A stretch of 64,000 nucleotides of DNA from Ruminiclostridium sp. (lineage in GTDB: Bacteria; Bacillota; Clostridia; Oscillospirales; Ruminococcaceae). The first letter of the stretch is position 1; each line of letters opens with the position of its first letter. A program made the position numbers and the translations under genes. The notes under the pieces are model-generated. The model did not search any database and was not told the DNA's origin. It saw only the letters and a program-made list of their open reading frames with translations. Location: NCBI GenBank assembly GCA_017935365.1, contig JAGBHT010000011.1, positions 53,968-117,967 of the forward strand. The letters run 5' to 3'. Positions 36,130 to 46,773 of this stretch are shown here, in pieces.

Positions 36130-37485
36130 ATGGGCAGATTATTCGGAACTGACGGTGCAAGAGGAGTGGCTATAACAGAGCTTACCTGCGAGCTTGCCAT
36201 GAACATAGGCAGAGCCGCCGCAATTGTACTGACAAAGCAGAAAACACATAAAGGAAAAGCAAGAATACTGATAGGCAAGGACACCAGAATTTCATCTGAT
36301 ATCCTTGAATCGGCGCTCATCGCAGGTATAACATCTGTCGGTGCAGACGTTGAGCTTCTTGGCGTTGTACCTACCCCGGCTGTCGCATATCTTGTAAGAT
36401 ATTACGAGGCTGACGCAGGCGTTATGATCTCAGCGTCGCACAACAGTGTTGAGTACAACGGCATAAAGCTGTTCTCGTCGACAGGCTTCAAGCTCCCCGA
36501 CGACGTCGAAAATGAGATAGAAGCGCTGATACTTGATACGCCCGAAAAGATGGAGCTTGTTGACGGCGGAAACGTTGGCAGAGTAAGAACAATGTACGGC
36601 GCTGTAAGCGAGTACAACGAGCATATCCAGTCTACAGTCGGCGGAAAGTTCCAGGGACTTCTCGTTGCTATCGACTGTGCAAATGGCAGTGCAAGCGCAA
36701 CGGCAGAATCGCTGTTCTATAAGTTCGGTGCAGAATTTGTATATATCAACAACGAGCCCAACGGTCTTAATATAAACGACAAGTGCGGTTCTACACACAT
36801 GGAACAGCTTGTCGAGCTTGTCAGGAAACGCGGCTGCGATGTCGGCTTTGCTTTTGACGGTGACGCAGACAGATGTCTTGCTGTAGACGAAAAGGGCAAT
36901 ATAATAGACGGCGACAAGCTTATAGCTATCATTTCACGCTATATGAAGGAAATGGGTACGCTTAAAAACAACACGGCGGTAGTGACCGTCATGAGCAACC
37001 TCGGCTTCCACCGCTTTATGAACGAGAATAAGATAGACACCGTATGCACAAAGGTCGGCGACCGTTATGTGCTTGAAGAAATGCTGAACAGCGGTTATAA
37101 TATCGGCGGTGAGCAGTCAGGACACATTATATTCCTTGACCATGCGACGACAGGTGACGGACAGCTGACAGCGGCACAGACTCTTGAATTGCTGTCAAAG
37201 TGCAGACGTCCGCTGTCACAGCTTGTAAAGGATATCCCCGATTTCCCTCAGCTTCTGGTAAATGTAAAGATCACTGAGGACAAAAAGGGACTGTGGGACA
37301 AGACGGAAAAGATAACCGACATTATTTCTCAGGCTGAAAAGGCTATGGGCGAAAACGGCAGAATTTTAGTCAGAGAAAGCGGAACCGAGCCGCTTGTCAG
37401 AGTTATGATAGAGGGCAAGGACGAAAAGGAAGTACACTACTGGACAAATCTCATTGCAGATACGGTAAGGGAGTGCCTTTGCTGA
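36130..37485 (+). CDS. glmM: Phosphoglucosamine mutase
   Basis: 451 residues from ATG 36130, the start that gives the family N-terminus MGRLFGTDGARG; a GTG at 36094 would add 12 residues without a ribosome-binding site. The phosphoserine loop SASHNS (Ser103), metal site DGDADR and sugar-phosphate loop RESGTEPLVRVM are all present. It converts glucosamine-6-phosphate to glucosamine-1-phosphate for UDP-GlcNAc and peptidoglycan. The usual cdaA-ybbR neighbours are absent; it follows a repeat element and precedes a small DUF gene by 19 bp. Confidence 0.95.
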   Translation: MGRLFGTDGARGVAITELTCELAMNIGRAAAIVLTKQKTHKGKARILIGKDTRISSDILESALIAGITSVGADVELLGVVPTPAVAYLVRYYEADAGVMISASHNSVEYNGIKLFSSTGFKLPDDVENEIEALILDTPEKMELVDGGNVGRVRTMYGAVSEYNEHIQSTVGGKFQGLLVAIDCANGSASATAESLFYKFGAEFVYINNEPNGLNINDKCGSTHMEQLVELVRKRGCDVGFAFDGDADRCLAVDEKGNIIDGDKLIAIISRYMKEMGTLKNNTAVVTVMSNLGFHRFMNENKIDTVCTKVGDRYVLEEMLNSGYNIGGEQSGHIIFLDHATTGDGQLTAAQTLELLSKCRRPLSQLVKDIPDFPQLLVNVKITEDKKGLWDKTEKITDIISQAEKAMGENGRILVRESGTEPLVRVMIEGKDEKEVHYWTNLIADTVRECLC

Positions 37486-37504
37486 AAGCAAAAAGGAGCA
37501 TATA

Positions 37505-37846
37505 ATGGCAAAGATAGAAGCTGAACTGTACGGAAATTTTGATATTATCCTGGCAGACCTTCACAGCACGGTAATGGGCGGAAGTACGAGCGCCACACTT
37601 GAGGAAAGCTCGGACATTGTAAGCGGCAGTACCCGTTGTTCGATCCGTGCGTATGAGCGTTACAGCTATCTCGGTAAGGGTAGGGTAAGTATGAACTTTA
37701 CCTTGTTCCAGACCGACGGCAGGATATTTTTATCGGTAATGTCAACAGGCGGCAGTCAGGCGGTATTCTTTAAAATAAACACGATAGGCGAAAATTCGTT
37801 TCTTGACACGATACGACCGACTGTCGACAGATACAGGATAAGGTGA
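37505..37846 (+). CDS. Small DUF6054-like protein
   Basis: 113 residues, no signal peptide or membrane helix. It is rich in Gly, Ser and Thr with alternating hydrophobic strands (FDIILADLHSTVMGGSTSA near the start, VSMNFTLFQTDGRIFLSVMS in the second half), suggesting a small beta-sandwich. It resembles the DUF6054 group of uncharacterised clostridial proteins; this assignment is from memory. AAAGGAGC precedes the ATG; it lies between glmM and a methyltransferase on one transcript. Confidence 0.65.
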   Translation: MAKIEAELYGNFDIILADLHSTVMGGSTSATLEESSDIVSGSTRCSIRAYERYSYLGKGRVSMNFTLFQTDGRIFLSVMSTGGSQAVFFKINTIGENSFLDTIRPTVDRYRIR

Positions 37847-37852
37847 ATTAAC

Positions 37853-38719
37853 TTGAGAAAATCAGAGGATTGGCAGGACTACAGACTTATAGACACGTCT
37901 GACGGTCAGCGCCTTGAAAAATGGGGCAACATAACGCTTGTACGTCCCGACCCGCAGATAATATGGAAAAACCCGAACCCCTCGCCGCTGTGGAACAAGG
38001 CGGACGCGGTGTATCACCGCTCATCGAGCGGCGGCGGTAAATGGGAATACAAAAAACAGCTTCCCGAAAGCTGGAATATCAACTACAAGGGACTTACCTT
38101 TATGGTAAAGCCCACAGGCTTCAAGCATACCGGTATATTCCCCGAACAGGCAGTAAACTGGGACTTATGCTCAGAGCTTATAAAGAATGCCGGCAGAGAG
38201 ATAAACGTACTCAATATGTTCGCGTATACGGGCGGCGCAACGCTTGCCTGTGCGAAAGCAGGCGCTAAGGTGTGCCACCTTGACGCAGTAAAGGGTATGG
38301 TAGACTGGGGAAGGACAAATGCAAAGCTCAGCGGGCTTTCCGACAAGCCGATAAGGTGGATAGTAGACGATGCGGTAAAGTTTCTCGGCAGGGAGATAAG
38401 GCGAGGCAACCGCTATGACGGTATCATACTCGACCCACCAAGCTACGGCAGAGGAACAAACGGCGAGATGTGGAAGCTTGAGGACAGCATATGCGACCTT
38501 ATGAATATGTGCACCGAGGTGCTTACCGAAAAGCCGCTGTTCATAGTACTCAACAGCTACACGACAGGTCTTTCCTCATCGGTAATGACATACCTTTTAC
38601 AGATGACGGTAGGCAGAAAATACAAGATAAGAGTAGATTCGCAGGAGATAGGACTTCCCGTTGAACAGACAGGGCTTGCAGTGCCTGCGGGAAACACCGC
38701 TGTAGTATATTTCGATTAA
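37853..38719 (+). CDS. Class I SAM-dependent methyltransferase, RlmI-like
   Basis: 288 residues from TTG 37853 (AAGGTG upstream, shared with the end of the preceding gene). The SAM-binding motif is VLNMFAYTGGATLACAKAGA near residues 118-137; the catalytic-type motif IILDPPSYGRG follows near 196. DPPSY places it with the RlmI/RlmK rRNA cytosine methyltransferase group, but the N-terminal PUA domain of RlmI is missing, so the substrate (RNA or other) is open. Confidence 0.85.
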   Translation: MRKSEDWQDYRLIDTSDGQRLEKWGNITLVRPDPQIIWKNPNPSPLWNKADAVYHRSSSGGGKWEYKKQLPESWNINYKGLTFMVKPTGFKHTGIFPEQAVNWDLCSELIKNAGREINVLNMFAYTGGATLACAKAGAKVCHLDAVKGMVDWGRTNAKLSGLSDKPIRWIVDDAVKFLGREIRRGNRYDGIILDPPSYGRGTNGEMWKLEDSICDLMNMCTEVLTEKPLFIVLNSYTTGLSSSVMTYLLQMTVGRKYKIRVDSQEIGLPVEQTGLAVPAGNTAVVYFD

Positions 38720-38740
38720 ACGGCGGTAAAGGAGAACGGA

Positions 38741-39613
38741 TTGAAAGATAAAGAGATAATTAAAACCGAAGACCTTATATTCGATTATACCGTATTTGAC
38801 GAAAACGGTGAGGAAACAGGCAAGAACCGCATACTCACCGACATTAATCTGTCGATAGAAGAGGGAAGCTTTGTAGCCGTCCTCGGTCATAACGGAAGCG
38901 GTAAGTCGACCCTTGCAAAGCACTTCAACGGCATACTGCTCCCGACATCGGGCAAGGTGCTTGTTGACGGTATTGATACTACGGATGAGAGCAGAATATA
39001 CGATATCCGTCAGACTGTAGGTATGGTGTTTCAGAACCCCGATAATCAGATAGTAGCGACTATAGTTGAGGAAGATGTTGCTTTCGCACTTGAAAATCTC
39101 GGCGTTTCGCCCGATGAAATACGCAGACGTGTAGACGAAGCACTTAAGACGGTAGATATGTATGAGTACCGCGATCATGCACCTCATCAGCTTTCAGGCG
39201 GACAAAAACAGCGTGTCGCAATAGCTGGTATTATCGCAATGCGTCCACGTTGCATAGTAATGGACGAGCCGACCGCAATGCTTGATCCCAAGGGCAGAAA
39301 AGAGATAATGGCGACCATAAAAATGCTCAACAAGGAGCACGGAATAACAGTCGTGCTGATAACCCACTACATGGAAGAAGCAGCGAAGGCTGACCGTGTG
39401 GTTGTGATCAACAAGGGCAACATTCTGCTTGATGATGTGCCGAAGAAGATCTTCTCTCAGGTCGAGCTGCTGAAGTCGGTCGGACTTGACGTTCCGCAGG
39501 CGACTGAGCTTATGTATGAGCTTAAGCAAAGCGGACTTGATGTCCCCGATGATGTAATAGATGAAGATGAATGTGCAGAGGTACTGTACAATATTCTTAA
39601 AAATAAGGAATAA
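38741..39613 (+). CDS. ecfA1: Energy-coupling factor ATPase EcfA1
   Basis: 290 residues, TTG start at 38741 after AAAGGAG. Walker [10 protein letters not shown] (49-57), signature [13 protein letters not shown], Walker [14 protein letters not shown]. The N-terminal region carries an unusual inserted loop ([13 protein letters not shown]) before the first strand pair. It forms, with EcfA2 and EcfT, the shared energising module for vitamin and metal S components encoded elsewhere. No S component is in the window, apart from the distantly related Gx protein. Confidence 0.95.
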   Translation: MKDKEIIKTEDLIFDYTVFDENGEETGKNRILTDINLSIEEGSFVAVLGHNGSGKSTLAKHFNGILLPTSGKVLVDGIDTTDESRIYDIRQTVGMVFQNPDNQIVATIVEEDVAFALENLGVSPDEIRRRVDEALKTVDMYEYRDHAPHQLSGGQKQRVAIAGIIAMRPRCIVMDEPTAMLDPKGRKEIMATIKMLNKEHGITVVLITHYMEEAAKADRVVVINKGNILLDDVPKKIFSQVELLKSVGLDVPQATELMYELKQSGLDVPDDVIDEDECAEVLYNILKNKE

Positions 39614-39616
39614 CAA

Positions 39617-40480
39617 ATGAATGTGATAGAACTGAAAGGGCTTACCTATAAGTACAGCGTGGGTACTCCGTTTGAGTCGACCGCTGTCGATAACGTAAAC
39701 CTTACTATAGAAAAGGGCGAATTCTGCGGAATAATCGGTCATACCGGAAGCGGAAAATCAACGCTCATTCAGCACCTCAACGGTCTTGTGAAGCCGACAT
39801 CGGGCGAGGTGCTGATAGACGGACAGAATATATGGGACAAGGGCGTTGATATACGCTCGATAAGATTTAAAGTCGGTCTTGTGTTCCAGTATTCCGAGTA
39901 TCAGCTGTTTGAAGAAACAGTGTATAAGGATATAGCATACGGACCTAAGAATATGGGCTGTGACGAGGCTGAGATCGACCGCAGAGTGCGTGAGGCGGCT
40001 GAGAATATGGGTATCCGTGAAGAACTACTCGAGCGTTCACCTTTCGATCTGTCAGGAGGTCAGAAACGCCGCGTAGCGCTTGCGGGCGTTATTGCAATGG
40101 ATCCGGAGATCCTGATACTTGACGAACCTGCTGCAGGCCTTGACCCGATAGGAAGAGAAAAGGTACTGTGCAAGATAAGCGATTATCATAAGAAATACGG
40201 CAAGACGATATTGCTTGTATCCCACTCTATGGAGGATATAGTAAAGTATGCCGACAAGGTTCTTGTAATGAACAAGGGCAAGCTGTTCTGTCATGAGGAT
40301 ACAGACAGCGTGTTTGCAAGACAGGACGAGATCATAAAGATAGGTCTTGATGTTCCGCAGATCACAAAGATCATGATGAAACTGAGAGATAAAGGTGTAG
40401 ACTTAGGAAAAGATATATATACTGTAGAACGTGCAAAAGAGAGAATAATGCAGTATATGGATAAAGGAACGATATGCTGA
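39617..40480 (+). CDS. ecfA2: Energy-coupling factor ATPase EcfA2
   Basis: 287 residues. Walker A GHTGSGKST (41-49), Q-loop VFQYSEYQLFEETVYKD, signature LSGGQKRRVALAG and Walker B LILDEPAAGLDP. The QYSEYQLF segment is typical of EcfA2. It begins 3 bp after ecfA1 and overlaps ecfT by 7 bp, so the module is translated as a unit. Confidence 0.95.
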   Translation: MNVIELKGLTYKYSVGTPFESTAVDNVNLTIEKGEFCGIIGHTGSGKSTLIQHLNGLVKPTSGEVLIDGQNIWDKGVDIRSIRFKVGLVFQYSEYQLFEETVYKDIAYGPKNMGCDEAEIDRRVREAAENMGIREELLERSPFDLSGGQKRRVALAGVIAMDPEILILDEPAAGLDPIGREKVLCKISDYHKKYGKTILLVSHSMEDIVKYADKVLVMNKGKLFCHEDTDSVFARQDEIIKIGLDVPQITKIMMKLRDKGVDLGKDIYTVERAKERIMQYMDKGTIC

Positions 40481-41295
40481 AGGATATTACAATAGGACAG
40501 TTTTTCCCAGGCAATTCAATAATCCACAGGCTCGACAGCCGTTTCAAGATAGTGCTTGATATAGCCTATGTTGTAATGCTGTTTATGGCAGGCAATTATT
40601 GCTCGCTGATCACTGCGGGACTGTTCATGCTGATAATTTATATGATGTCGGGGATAAGCTTCAAGCTGATCTTCAAGAGCTTGAAGCCCATTATGCCGAT
40701 CATACTGTTCACCTGTATACTTAATCTGTTCTTTATACACGGTGAGGGTGATCCGCTTGTACAACTCGGATTTATCACGATCTATATGGAGGGTATCAAC
40801 ACCTCCGTATTTATGACGGTGAGAATCATATTCCTTATTGTCGGAATGTCGCTTCTTACCTATACGACTTCACCCATAGCCCTGACAGACGCAATCGAAA
40901 GACTGCTGTCGCCGCTCAAGAAACTGCATTTCCCGGTGCACGAGCTTGCTATGATGATGACGATAGCTTTAAGATTTATTCCCACTCTTATCGAAGAGAC
41001 CGACAAGATAATGTCGGCACAGAAGGCGAGAGGCGCAAGCCTTGATACGGGCGGACTTGTAAAGAAAGCCAAGGCGCTTATACCGGTGCTTATACCGTTG
41101 TTCGTTTCGGCTTTCAAGCGTGCAAACGAGCTTGCACTTGCTATGGAATGCCGTTGCTATAAGGGCGGCGAGGGCAGAACACGAATGAAACAGCTTAAGT
41201 TCGGCGCAAGAGATATTGTTGCGACAATCATTATGGCTGCAATGATCACATTGACCGTTTTTATGAACATTTATGTTCCCGTTCCAGGAATGTAA
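40474..41295 (+). CDS. ecfT: Energy-coupling factor membrane protein EcfT
   Basis: 273 residues with about five membrane helices. The two coupling-helix motifs typical of EcfT, SAQKARGASLD (near 185-195) and ALAMECRCYKGGEGR (near 223-237), contact the ATPases. ATG 40474 overlaps the end of ecfA2. The truA gene follows at 8 bp, the classical Firmicutes order. Confidence 0.94.
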   Translation: MLKDITIGQFFPGNSIIHRLDSRFKIVLDIAYVVMLFMAGNYCSLITAGLFMLIIYMMSGISFKLIFKSLKPIMPIILFTCILNLFFIHGEGDPLVQLGFITIYMEGINTSVFMTVRIIFLIVGMSLLTYTTSPIALTDAIERLLSPLKKLHFPVHELAMMMTIALRFIPTLIEETDKIMSAQKARGASLDTGGLVKKAKALIPVLIPLFVSAFKRANELALAMECRCYKGGEGRTRMKQLKFGARDIVATIIMAAMITLTVFMNIYVPVPGM

Positions 41296-41303
41296 GGTGA
41301 GCT

Positions 41304-42056
41304 ATGCGTAATCTTAAAGTAACAATGGCTTATAATGGCACGGCATATCACGGGTTTCAAAGGCAGAACAACGCAAACAGCATACAGCAGACCGTTGAAG
41401 AGGTGCTGTCAAAGCTCCTTTGTGAAGATATAACCATAAACGGTTGTTCACGGACTGATACAGGTGTGCACGCAAGAGCTTTTGTGTTCAATGTAAAGAC
41501 TGCTTGTCCTATTCCGTGCGAGGGCTTTATAAAAGGCGGAAATGCGCTTTTACCGCAGGATATAGCGTTTCTTTCGTGCGAAGATGTACCTGACAGCTTC
41601 CACGCCAGGTTTGACAGCAAGGGCAAGGAGTATGTCTACAGAATTTACACGGGCGCTGTGCGTGACGTATTCACAGCCGACCTTGCTATGCCCTATCCGT
41701 ATAAACCGGATATAGCAAAGATGCAGAAAGCGGCACAGCTTATGGTAGGCGAGCACGATTTTGCGTCTTTCTGTAAAGCTGAAGCCAAAGAGCATCTGCT
41801 GACAACGGTAAGGACAGTGTATTCTATAGATGTTACTCAGAGCGGTGACTTTGTGGAGATCAAGGTCCGCGGAAACGGATTTCTCCATAATATGGTAAGA
41901 ATAATCGTAGGCACTCTTATATATATCAGCGAGGGCAAGCGTACCGAGCAGGATATAACAAATGCGCTTACAAAGCCGGACAGGGAGTTTGCCGGCAAAA
42001 CGGTTTCTCCCTGCGGACTGTATCTCAACAAGGTGTTTTACGAAAACGATGTATAA
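41304..42056 (+). CDS. truA: tRNA pseudouridine(38-40) synthase
   Basis: 250 residues. Catalytic Asp52 is in the motif CSRTDTGVHAR; the YNGTAYHGFQRQ N-terminus and the RGNGFLHNMVRIIVGTL segment are typical. It modifies uridines 38-40 in the anticodon arm of tRNAs. It is the last gene of the ECF cluster and lies 17 bp ahead of a DUF5711-like gene. Confidence 0.96.
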   Translation: MRNLKVTMAYNGTAYHGFQRQNNANSIQQTVEEVLSKLLCEDITINGCSRTDTGVHARAFVFNVKTACPIPCEGFIKGGNALLPQDIAFLSCEDVPDSFHARFDSKGKEYVYRIYTGAVRDVFTADLAMPYPYKPDIAKMQKAAQLMVGEHDFASFCKAEAKEHLLTTVRTVYSIDVTQSGDFVEIKVRGNGFLHNMVRIIVGTLIYISEGKRTEQDITNALTKPDREFAGKTVSPCGLYLNKVFYENDV

Positions 42057-42073
42057 ATGAAAGAGGGGTAAAT

Positions 42074-43264
42074 ATGAAAGTACCAGATAAAAATCCTCTT
42101 GAACAGCAGAACAACGATATAAACGATGTTACGCTGTATCGCAAAAAGAAGAAGAAAGCAAAACTGATAAGAAATCTTGTCATATTGCTTGTCATTGTTG
42201 CGGCGGCTGTACCGGTATGGATATACCGTGACACGATATTCGAGCCTTTGCGCGGCATTGCGTCAAGGATACAGACTACCACTGACGAAACTGCAGGCTA
42301 TCCGATAAGCCTTACCGGCAGGTCGGACTACAGCTTTTGCGCTATGAATGACAGCTTTGCACTGCTCAGTGATACTTACCTTTATTCCTATAACGAGAAC
42401 GGCGGGCAGAACTTTGCTTTACAGCACGGATATGTTCACCCTATGGCGGTATCAAATTCAAAGCGTGTGGTCATCTATGACAAGGGCGGTCATGATTTTT
42501 CACTGTTCAACCGGACGAGCGAGATATACAAAGGCAATATAGAAGACGAGGTCATAGTTTCCGTATTTCTGAGTAGTTCTGAACATACGGCGGTAGTCAC
42601 ATCGGGCGGACGTTACTCCAACGTTATATACGTCTATGACGGAAGCGGAAAGTGGCTTTACACACAGCGTTTTATTGACGATAATGTAATGCAGGTCGCA
42701 TTCTCCGATGATAACAGATATCTGTATGTGACAAGAGTTACCTCTGATAACGGCGACATAGTTACAAAACTTTCAAAGTATGATATCAGCGGTGACGGAA
42801 CGGAGCTTTGGTCGCAGACGGTGAGCGACTGCGTTTCGCTGTCATTGGGACTTAGCGGAAATGTGATTACCGTGACCGGCGACAGTATGGCGGCAACATA
42901 TAATACGGACAGCGGTGAGCTTATCGGTAACTACAGCTATCCGGGAACAGTAGAGGACTTTGACACATCATCATCTCTCAAGGTCTTTGTTTTTGACGAT
43001 TATACCGATGATGGCAAGAAAATCGTACTGCTCAGCGACAAGTGCGAAATGACAGCAAGCGTTGCTGTCCCTGCCGATGTAAAGCAGATAAAAGTGAGTG
43101 GTAATAACATATTTGTTATGACCGAGTCTGACATAACCCGGTATGATTCAACACTTGAACAGGTGAAAAAGACACTGCTTGCAGACAGCTATTCCGACTT
43201 CATAACGGTCGGCGGCTCAATACTGCTTATGGGCTATGACGCGGTTGACAGCATAAGCCTGTAA
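42074..43264 (+). CDS. DUF5711-like anchored beta-propeller protein
   Basis: 396 residues. A basic N-terminus (RKKKKKAK near 24) is followed by one membrane helix (about residues 34-52) and a large external domain of repeated beta blades (for example LLSDTYLYSYNENGG, VIYVYDGSGKWLY, YVTRVTSDNGDIVTKL). The pattern fits a beta-propeller fixed to the outer face of the membrane and resembles the DUF5711 family of clostridia. Function unknown. GAGGGG lies ahead of the ATG; the CvpA-like gene follows 25 bp on. Confidence 0.75.
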   Translation: MKVPDKNPLEQQNNDINDVTLYRKKKKKAKLIRNLVILLVIVAAAVPVWIYRDTIFEPLRGIASRIQTTTDETAGYPISLTGRSDYSFCAMNDSFALLSDTYLYSYNENGGQNFALQHGYVHPMAVSNSKRVVIYDKGGHDFSLFNRTSEIYKGNIEDEVIVSVFLSSSEHTAVVTSGGRYSNVIYVYDGSGKWLYTQRFIDDNVMQVAFSDDNRYLYVTRVTSDNGDIVTKLSKYDISGDGTELWSQTVSDCVSLSLGLSGNVITVTGDSMAATYNTDSGELIGNYSYPGTVEDFDTSSSLKVFVFDDYTDDGKKIVLLSDKCEMTASVAVPADVKQIKVSGNNIFVMTESDITRYDSTLEQVKKTLLADSYSDFITVGGSILLMGYDAVDSISL

Positions 43265-43289
43265 CGGCAAAACGGAAAGGAAGATATTT

Positions 43290-44321
43290 ATGGGAACGGA
43301 TTTTTTCTGGTTTTATGATGTGATACTTGCGGCAATACTGATAGGTATGCTGTTTGTCGGCGCAAAGAAGGGCTTTGTGCGTATGGTGCTGAGCCTTGCG
43401 GCTGTTGTGGCATCTTTTGTGGTTGCACTGCTTATAAGCGACGGCGTGTCAACATGGGTGTACGACAGCTTTATAAGCAAGCCGCTCGAACAGAGTATAT
43501 CGACATCTATCAACGACACGCTCGGTGACAATGTTGTTACACAGCTCGGCAAGATAGATATGGATAAGGCAAAGATAAACGGCAAGAGCCTTGACAGCAT
43601 TGAGCTCAAAGCCGATAAGGCAGGAAAGGTGACCGTAAACCTCACAAACGTGAACCTCAGCAATACAGGTATCAGCAAGGTTGACCTTACGGCATTCGGT
43701 ATTGATAAGTCAGTCGATTACTCAAACATTAATCTCGGCTCTGTGCAGCTGTATGAGAGCGATATTGACAAGTACGGACTTGAGGATATGCTCCTGACAG
43801 AAGTGCTGTCGCAGAACATAAAGAACAGCGATGTGGCTGACAGCGTGAACGACATAATCGCACAGGTAAGCGAGGCGGTACCGGCGCTCGGACTTGAGGG
43901 CAAGACGATAGATGATATCGACGGAGGACTTGTGAACAGTGTTGTTGTAAGCGTTGTAGAATCATCAGGCAACCCCGGCAAGGCAATACTTGACAATGTG
44001 GCAAAACCTGTAATACTTGTGCCGCTGAGAACCTTGGTATTTGTAATACTGTTCTTCCTTGTATTCATAATACTCTCGATAATCATAAGAGCGACATCGG
44101 TTGTAAACAAGCTCCCCGTGATCGGCAAGCTGAACTCATTGCTCGGCGGCGTACTCGGACTTGCACAGGGTCTTATAATCGTGTTTATCGTTGTGATAAT
44201 CGCACATATGGCGATTGCACTCAGCAATAACACGCTTATATTCCTGAATGAAATGACAATAAACAAGTCATACGCATTCAGCTGGGTATACAATTTCTCT
44301 TTCCTCGATTTCCTTAACTAA
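43290..44321 (+). CDS. CvpA-family membrane protein
   Basis: 343 residues. N-terminal helices (about 8-28 and 30-50, DVILAAILIGMLFVGAKKGF) match the CvpA start. An inserted external section of about 180 residues follows, then two C-terminal helices (about 248-270 and 290-315) with GKLNSLLGGVLGLAQG, the second CvpA motif. CvpA proteins are linked to envelope homeostasis and, in E. coli, colicin V production. The insertion makes it about twice the usual 160-180 residue length. Confidence 0.8.
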   Translation: MGTDFFWFYDVILAAILIGMLFVGAKKGFVRMVLSLAAVVASFVVALLISDGVSTWVYDSFISKPLEQSISTSINDTLGDNVVTQLGKIDMDKAKINGKSLDSIELKADKAGKVTVNLTNVNLSNTGISKVDLTAFGIDKSVDYSNINLGSVQLYESDIDKYGLEDMLLTEVLSQNIKNSDVADSVNDIIAQVSEAVPALGLEGKTIDDIDGGLVNSVVVSVVESSGNPGKAILDNVAKPVILVPLRTLVFVILFFLVFIILSIIIRATSVVNKLPVIGKLNSLLGGVLGLAQGLIIVFIVVIIAHMAIALSNNTLIFLNEMTINKSYAFSWVYNFSFLDFLN

Positions 44322-44414
44322 ATACTCAGTTAACAAAAGAGAACTATAATAACAGTCAATCTGTTAAGATCACTACAGAAATACAGACAGGACCTAAAGA
44401 AAGGTTGGATATAA

Positions 44415-46706
44415 ATGCTTTGTTCAAGATGTAAAAAAAGACAGGCGGTCGTATTTATCTCAACAATACAGGGTACTGAAAAGCGCGATGAAGGTCTTTG
44501 CCTTATCTGCGCAAAGGAACTCGGTGTGCCACAGGTAAACGACTACCTTGAAAAGATGGGGATCAGTGACGACGACCTTGAAGAAACATACAAGATGCTT
44601 TTCGGAGAGGGCGACCCCGACGCTGACGAAGGCGAAGACAATGAATTTTCACCGGGAGGTGCAGGCACTGTATTGCCGTTCTTCCAGCGTTTTGCCGCCG
44701 CAAACAACGCCGTATCAAATACCGACGGCAAGTCAGAGGGCGATAAGCAGGATGTAAAGGACGATAAAAAGCGCAACAAGAAGAAAGAAGAGAAGAAGAG
44801 AAAATTTCTCGATACCTATTGCACAAACCTTACAGCCAAGGCGAAAAAGGGCGAGATCGACCGCATAATCGGCAGAGAAAAGGAAATCTATCGTGTTATG
44901 CAGATCTTATCCCGCCGTACCAAGAACAACCCCTGTATCATCGGCGAACCTGGTGTAGGTAAGACTGCTATAGCTGAGGGTATCGCGCAGAAGCTTGCAG
45001 ACGGCGATGTTCCGTTCAGACTTCAGGGCAAGGAGCTGTATATGCTCGACCTTACCGCACTTGTAGCAGGTACGCAGTTCAGAGGTCAGTTTGAGAGCCG
45101 TGTAAAGGCGCTTATCGAAGAGATAAAGAATGCCGGTAACATAATCCTATTTATCGACGAAGTCCATAACCTTGTAGGAACAGGCGATTCAGAGGGCACG
45201 ATGAATGCCGCTAATATCCTGAAGCCTGCGCTTTCAAGGGGCGAGGTACAGGTGATCGGCGCTACCACATTCAATGAGTACAGAAAGTACATTGAAAAGG
45301 ATTCAGCGCTTGAAAGACGTTTCCAGCCGGTGACTGCAAACGAGCCGTCAATTGAGGACACTATTGAACTGCTCAAGGGTATCAAGGAATACTATGAAGA
45401 ATACCACAAGCTGTATGTTAGCGATGATATATTGAGAAGCTGTGCGGTACTCAGCGAGCGTTACATTACCGACAGATATCTGCCCGACAAGGCGATAGAT
45501 CTGCTCGATGAAGCCGCCGCCTGTGCAAGCATAAACAGCAAGGAGCTTACCGAATACGAACAGCTCAAGAAGAAAAACAAGGCTCTTGAGGTAGAAGAAA
45601 ACAATCTTTCTGCTGAAACAGAGAACAAGGATTATCAGCGCATAGCCGAGATAAAGACAGAGCTTGCCAAGAACACTGCCCGTATCGAAGAACTTGAACC
45701 GATGATAAAGGAAGTTCACGTTACGGAGAACGATGTCTGCAAGGTAATCGAGCTGTGGACGGGAATTCCCGCAAGCAAGCTCCTTGAAACGGAGTTCAAG
45801 CGTATAGCAAACCTTGAAAGCGTACTGAAGTCAAAGGTAGTCGGTCAGGACAAAGCCTGCGAGCTAGTTGCCGCCGCTATCAAGAGGACAAGAGTTCAGC
45901 TGTCTGCACGCCGCAGACCTGCATCGTTCATATTCGTAGGACCTACAGGCGTCGGTAAGACCGAGATTGTAAAGGTGCTTGCAAACGAACTTTTCAATAC
46001 GGTTGACCCGCTCATCAGACTTGATATGTCCGAGTTTATGGAAAAGCACAGCGTGTCGAGAATTATCGGTTCGCCGCCCGGATATGTAGGTTACGATGAA
46101 GCCGGACAGCTTACCGAAAAGGTACGCAGAAAGCCCTATTCCGTAATTCTCTTTGATGAGATCGAAAAGGCTCATCCCGATGTAATGAACATTCTCTTAC
46201 AGATCCTTGACGAGGGCAAGGTGAATGACGCCCACGGCAGAACGGTAAGCTTTGAGAATACCGTTATCGCAATGACTTCAAACGCAGGCTCATCGTTCAA
46301 TACGAGCGGACTTGGCTTTGCAAAGAGCGAGGAGGATATCTCCAAGGATAAGGCTATGAAGGCTCTCAGTGAGTTCTTACGTCCCGAATTCCTAAGCCGT
46401 GTGGATGAAGTTGTAGTGTTCAAGCCGTTGTCGCTTGAAGCGTACAACGGTATTGCTCACCTTATGATAGGCGAGATGAAAGAACCTCTCAGCGAGAAGA
46501 ACATCACTCTGAATGTGACCGATGCGGCATACGACCTTGTTGCAAAGAAAGCGTCGGGCGGCAAGTTCGGCGGCAGAGATGTCCGCAGAATAGTCCGCAA
46601 GGATATTGAGGACAAGGTTGCCAATATCATTGTTGACGCAGACGGAAACGTTTCTGAAATAAACGTTGACGCTGACGGCGACGAGATAAAGGTTACCGGC
46701 AAGTAA
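44415..46706 (+). CDS. clpE: ClpE-type AAA+ unfoldase (Clp protease ATPase)
   Basis: 763 residues. The N-terminus has a zinc finger CSRCKK...CLICAK (Cys 3, 6, 28, 31) in place of the ClpC N-domain, then an acidic/charged linker (about 60-130). First AAA+ module: GEPGVGKT (177-184); middle coiled coil about 380-435; second module: GPTGVGKT (509-516), and a C-terminal D2 small domain. The architecture is that of ClpE, which unfolds proteins for ClpP. No mcsA/mcsB or ctsR lies nearby and no CtsR-like heptad repeat was seen upstream. Confidence 0.88.
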   Translation: MLCSRCKKRQAVVFISTIQGTEKRDEGLCLICAKELGVPQVNDYLEKMGISDDDLEETYKMLFGEGDPDADEGEDNEFSPGGAGTVLPFFQRFAAANNAVSNTDGKSEGDKQDVKDDKKRNKKKEEKKRKFLDTYCTNLTAKAKKGEIDRIIGREKEIYRVMQILSRRTKNNPCIIGEPGVGKTAIAEGIAQKLADGDVPFRLQGKELYMLDLTALVAGTQFRGQFESRVKALIEEIKNAGNIILFIDEVHNLVGTGDSEGTMNAANILKPALSRGEVQVIGATTFNEYRKYIEKDSALERRFQPVTANEPSIEDTIELLKGIKEYYEEYHKLYVSDDILRSCAVLSERYITDRYLPDKAIDLLDEAAACASINSKELTEYEQLKKKNKALEVEENNLSAETENKDYQRIAEIKTELAKNTARIEELEPMIKEVHVTENDVCKVIELWTGIPASKLLETEFKRIANLESVLKSKVVGQDKACELVAAAIKRTRVQLSARRRPASFIFVGPTGVGKTEIVKVLANELFNTVDPLIRLDMSEFMEKHSVSRIIGSPPGYVGYDEAGQLTEKVRRKPYSVILFDEIEKAHPDVMNILLQILDEGKVNDAHGRTVSFENTVIAMTSNAGSSFNTSGLGFAKSEEDISKDKAMKALSEFLRPEFLSRVDEVVVFKPLSLEAYNGIAHLMIGEMKEPLSEKNITLNVTDAAYDLVAKKASGGKFGGRDVRRIVRKDIEDKVANIIVDADGNVSEINVDADGDEIKVTGK

Positions 46707-46713
46707 ATAAACT

Positions 46714-46756
46714 GGGCATTGCATTATCGTAAGCAAGTAATGCAATGCCCGTTTTA
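46714..46756 (+). terminator. clpE terminator
   Basis: GGGCATTGCATTA (46714-46726) and TAATGCAATGCCC (46738-46750) form a perfect 13-bp stem followed by GTTTTA. Confidence 0.88.
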
Positions 46757-46773
46757 TAGTCGAAAGGATCACT

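Noticed and set aside
44322..44414. TATAAT before clpE as a promoter
   Set aside because: A TATAAT exists at 44345-44350 but no acceptable -35 was found at 16-18 bp, nor a CtsR or CIRCE site.
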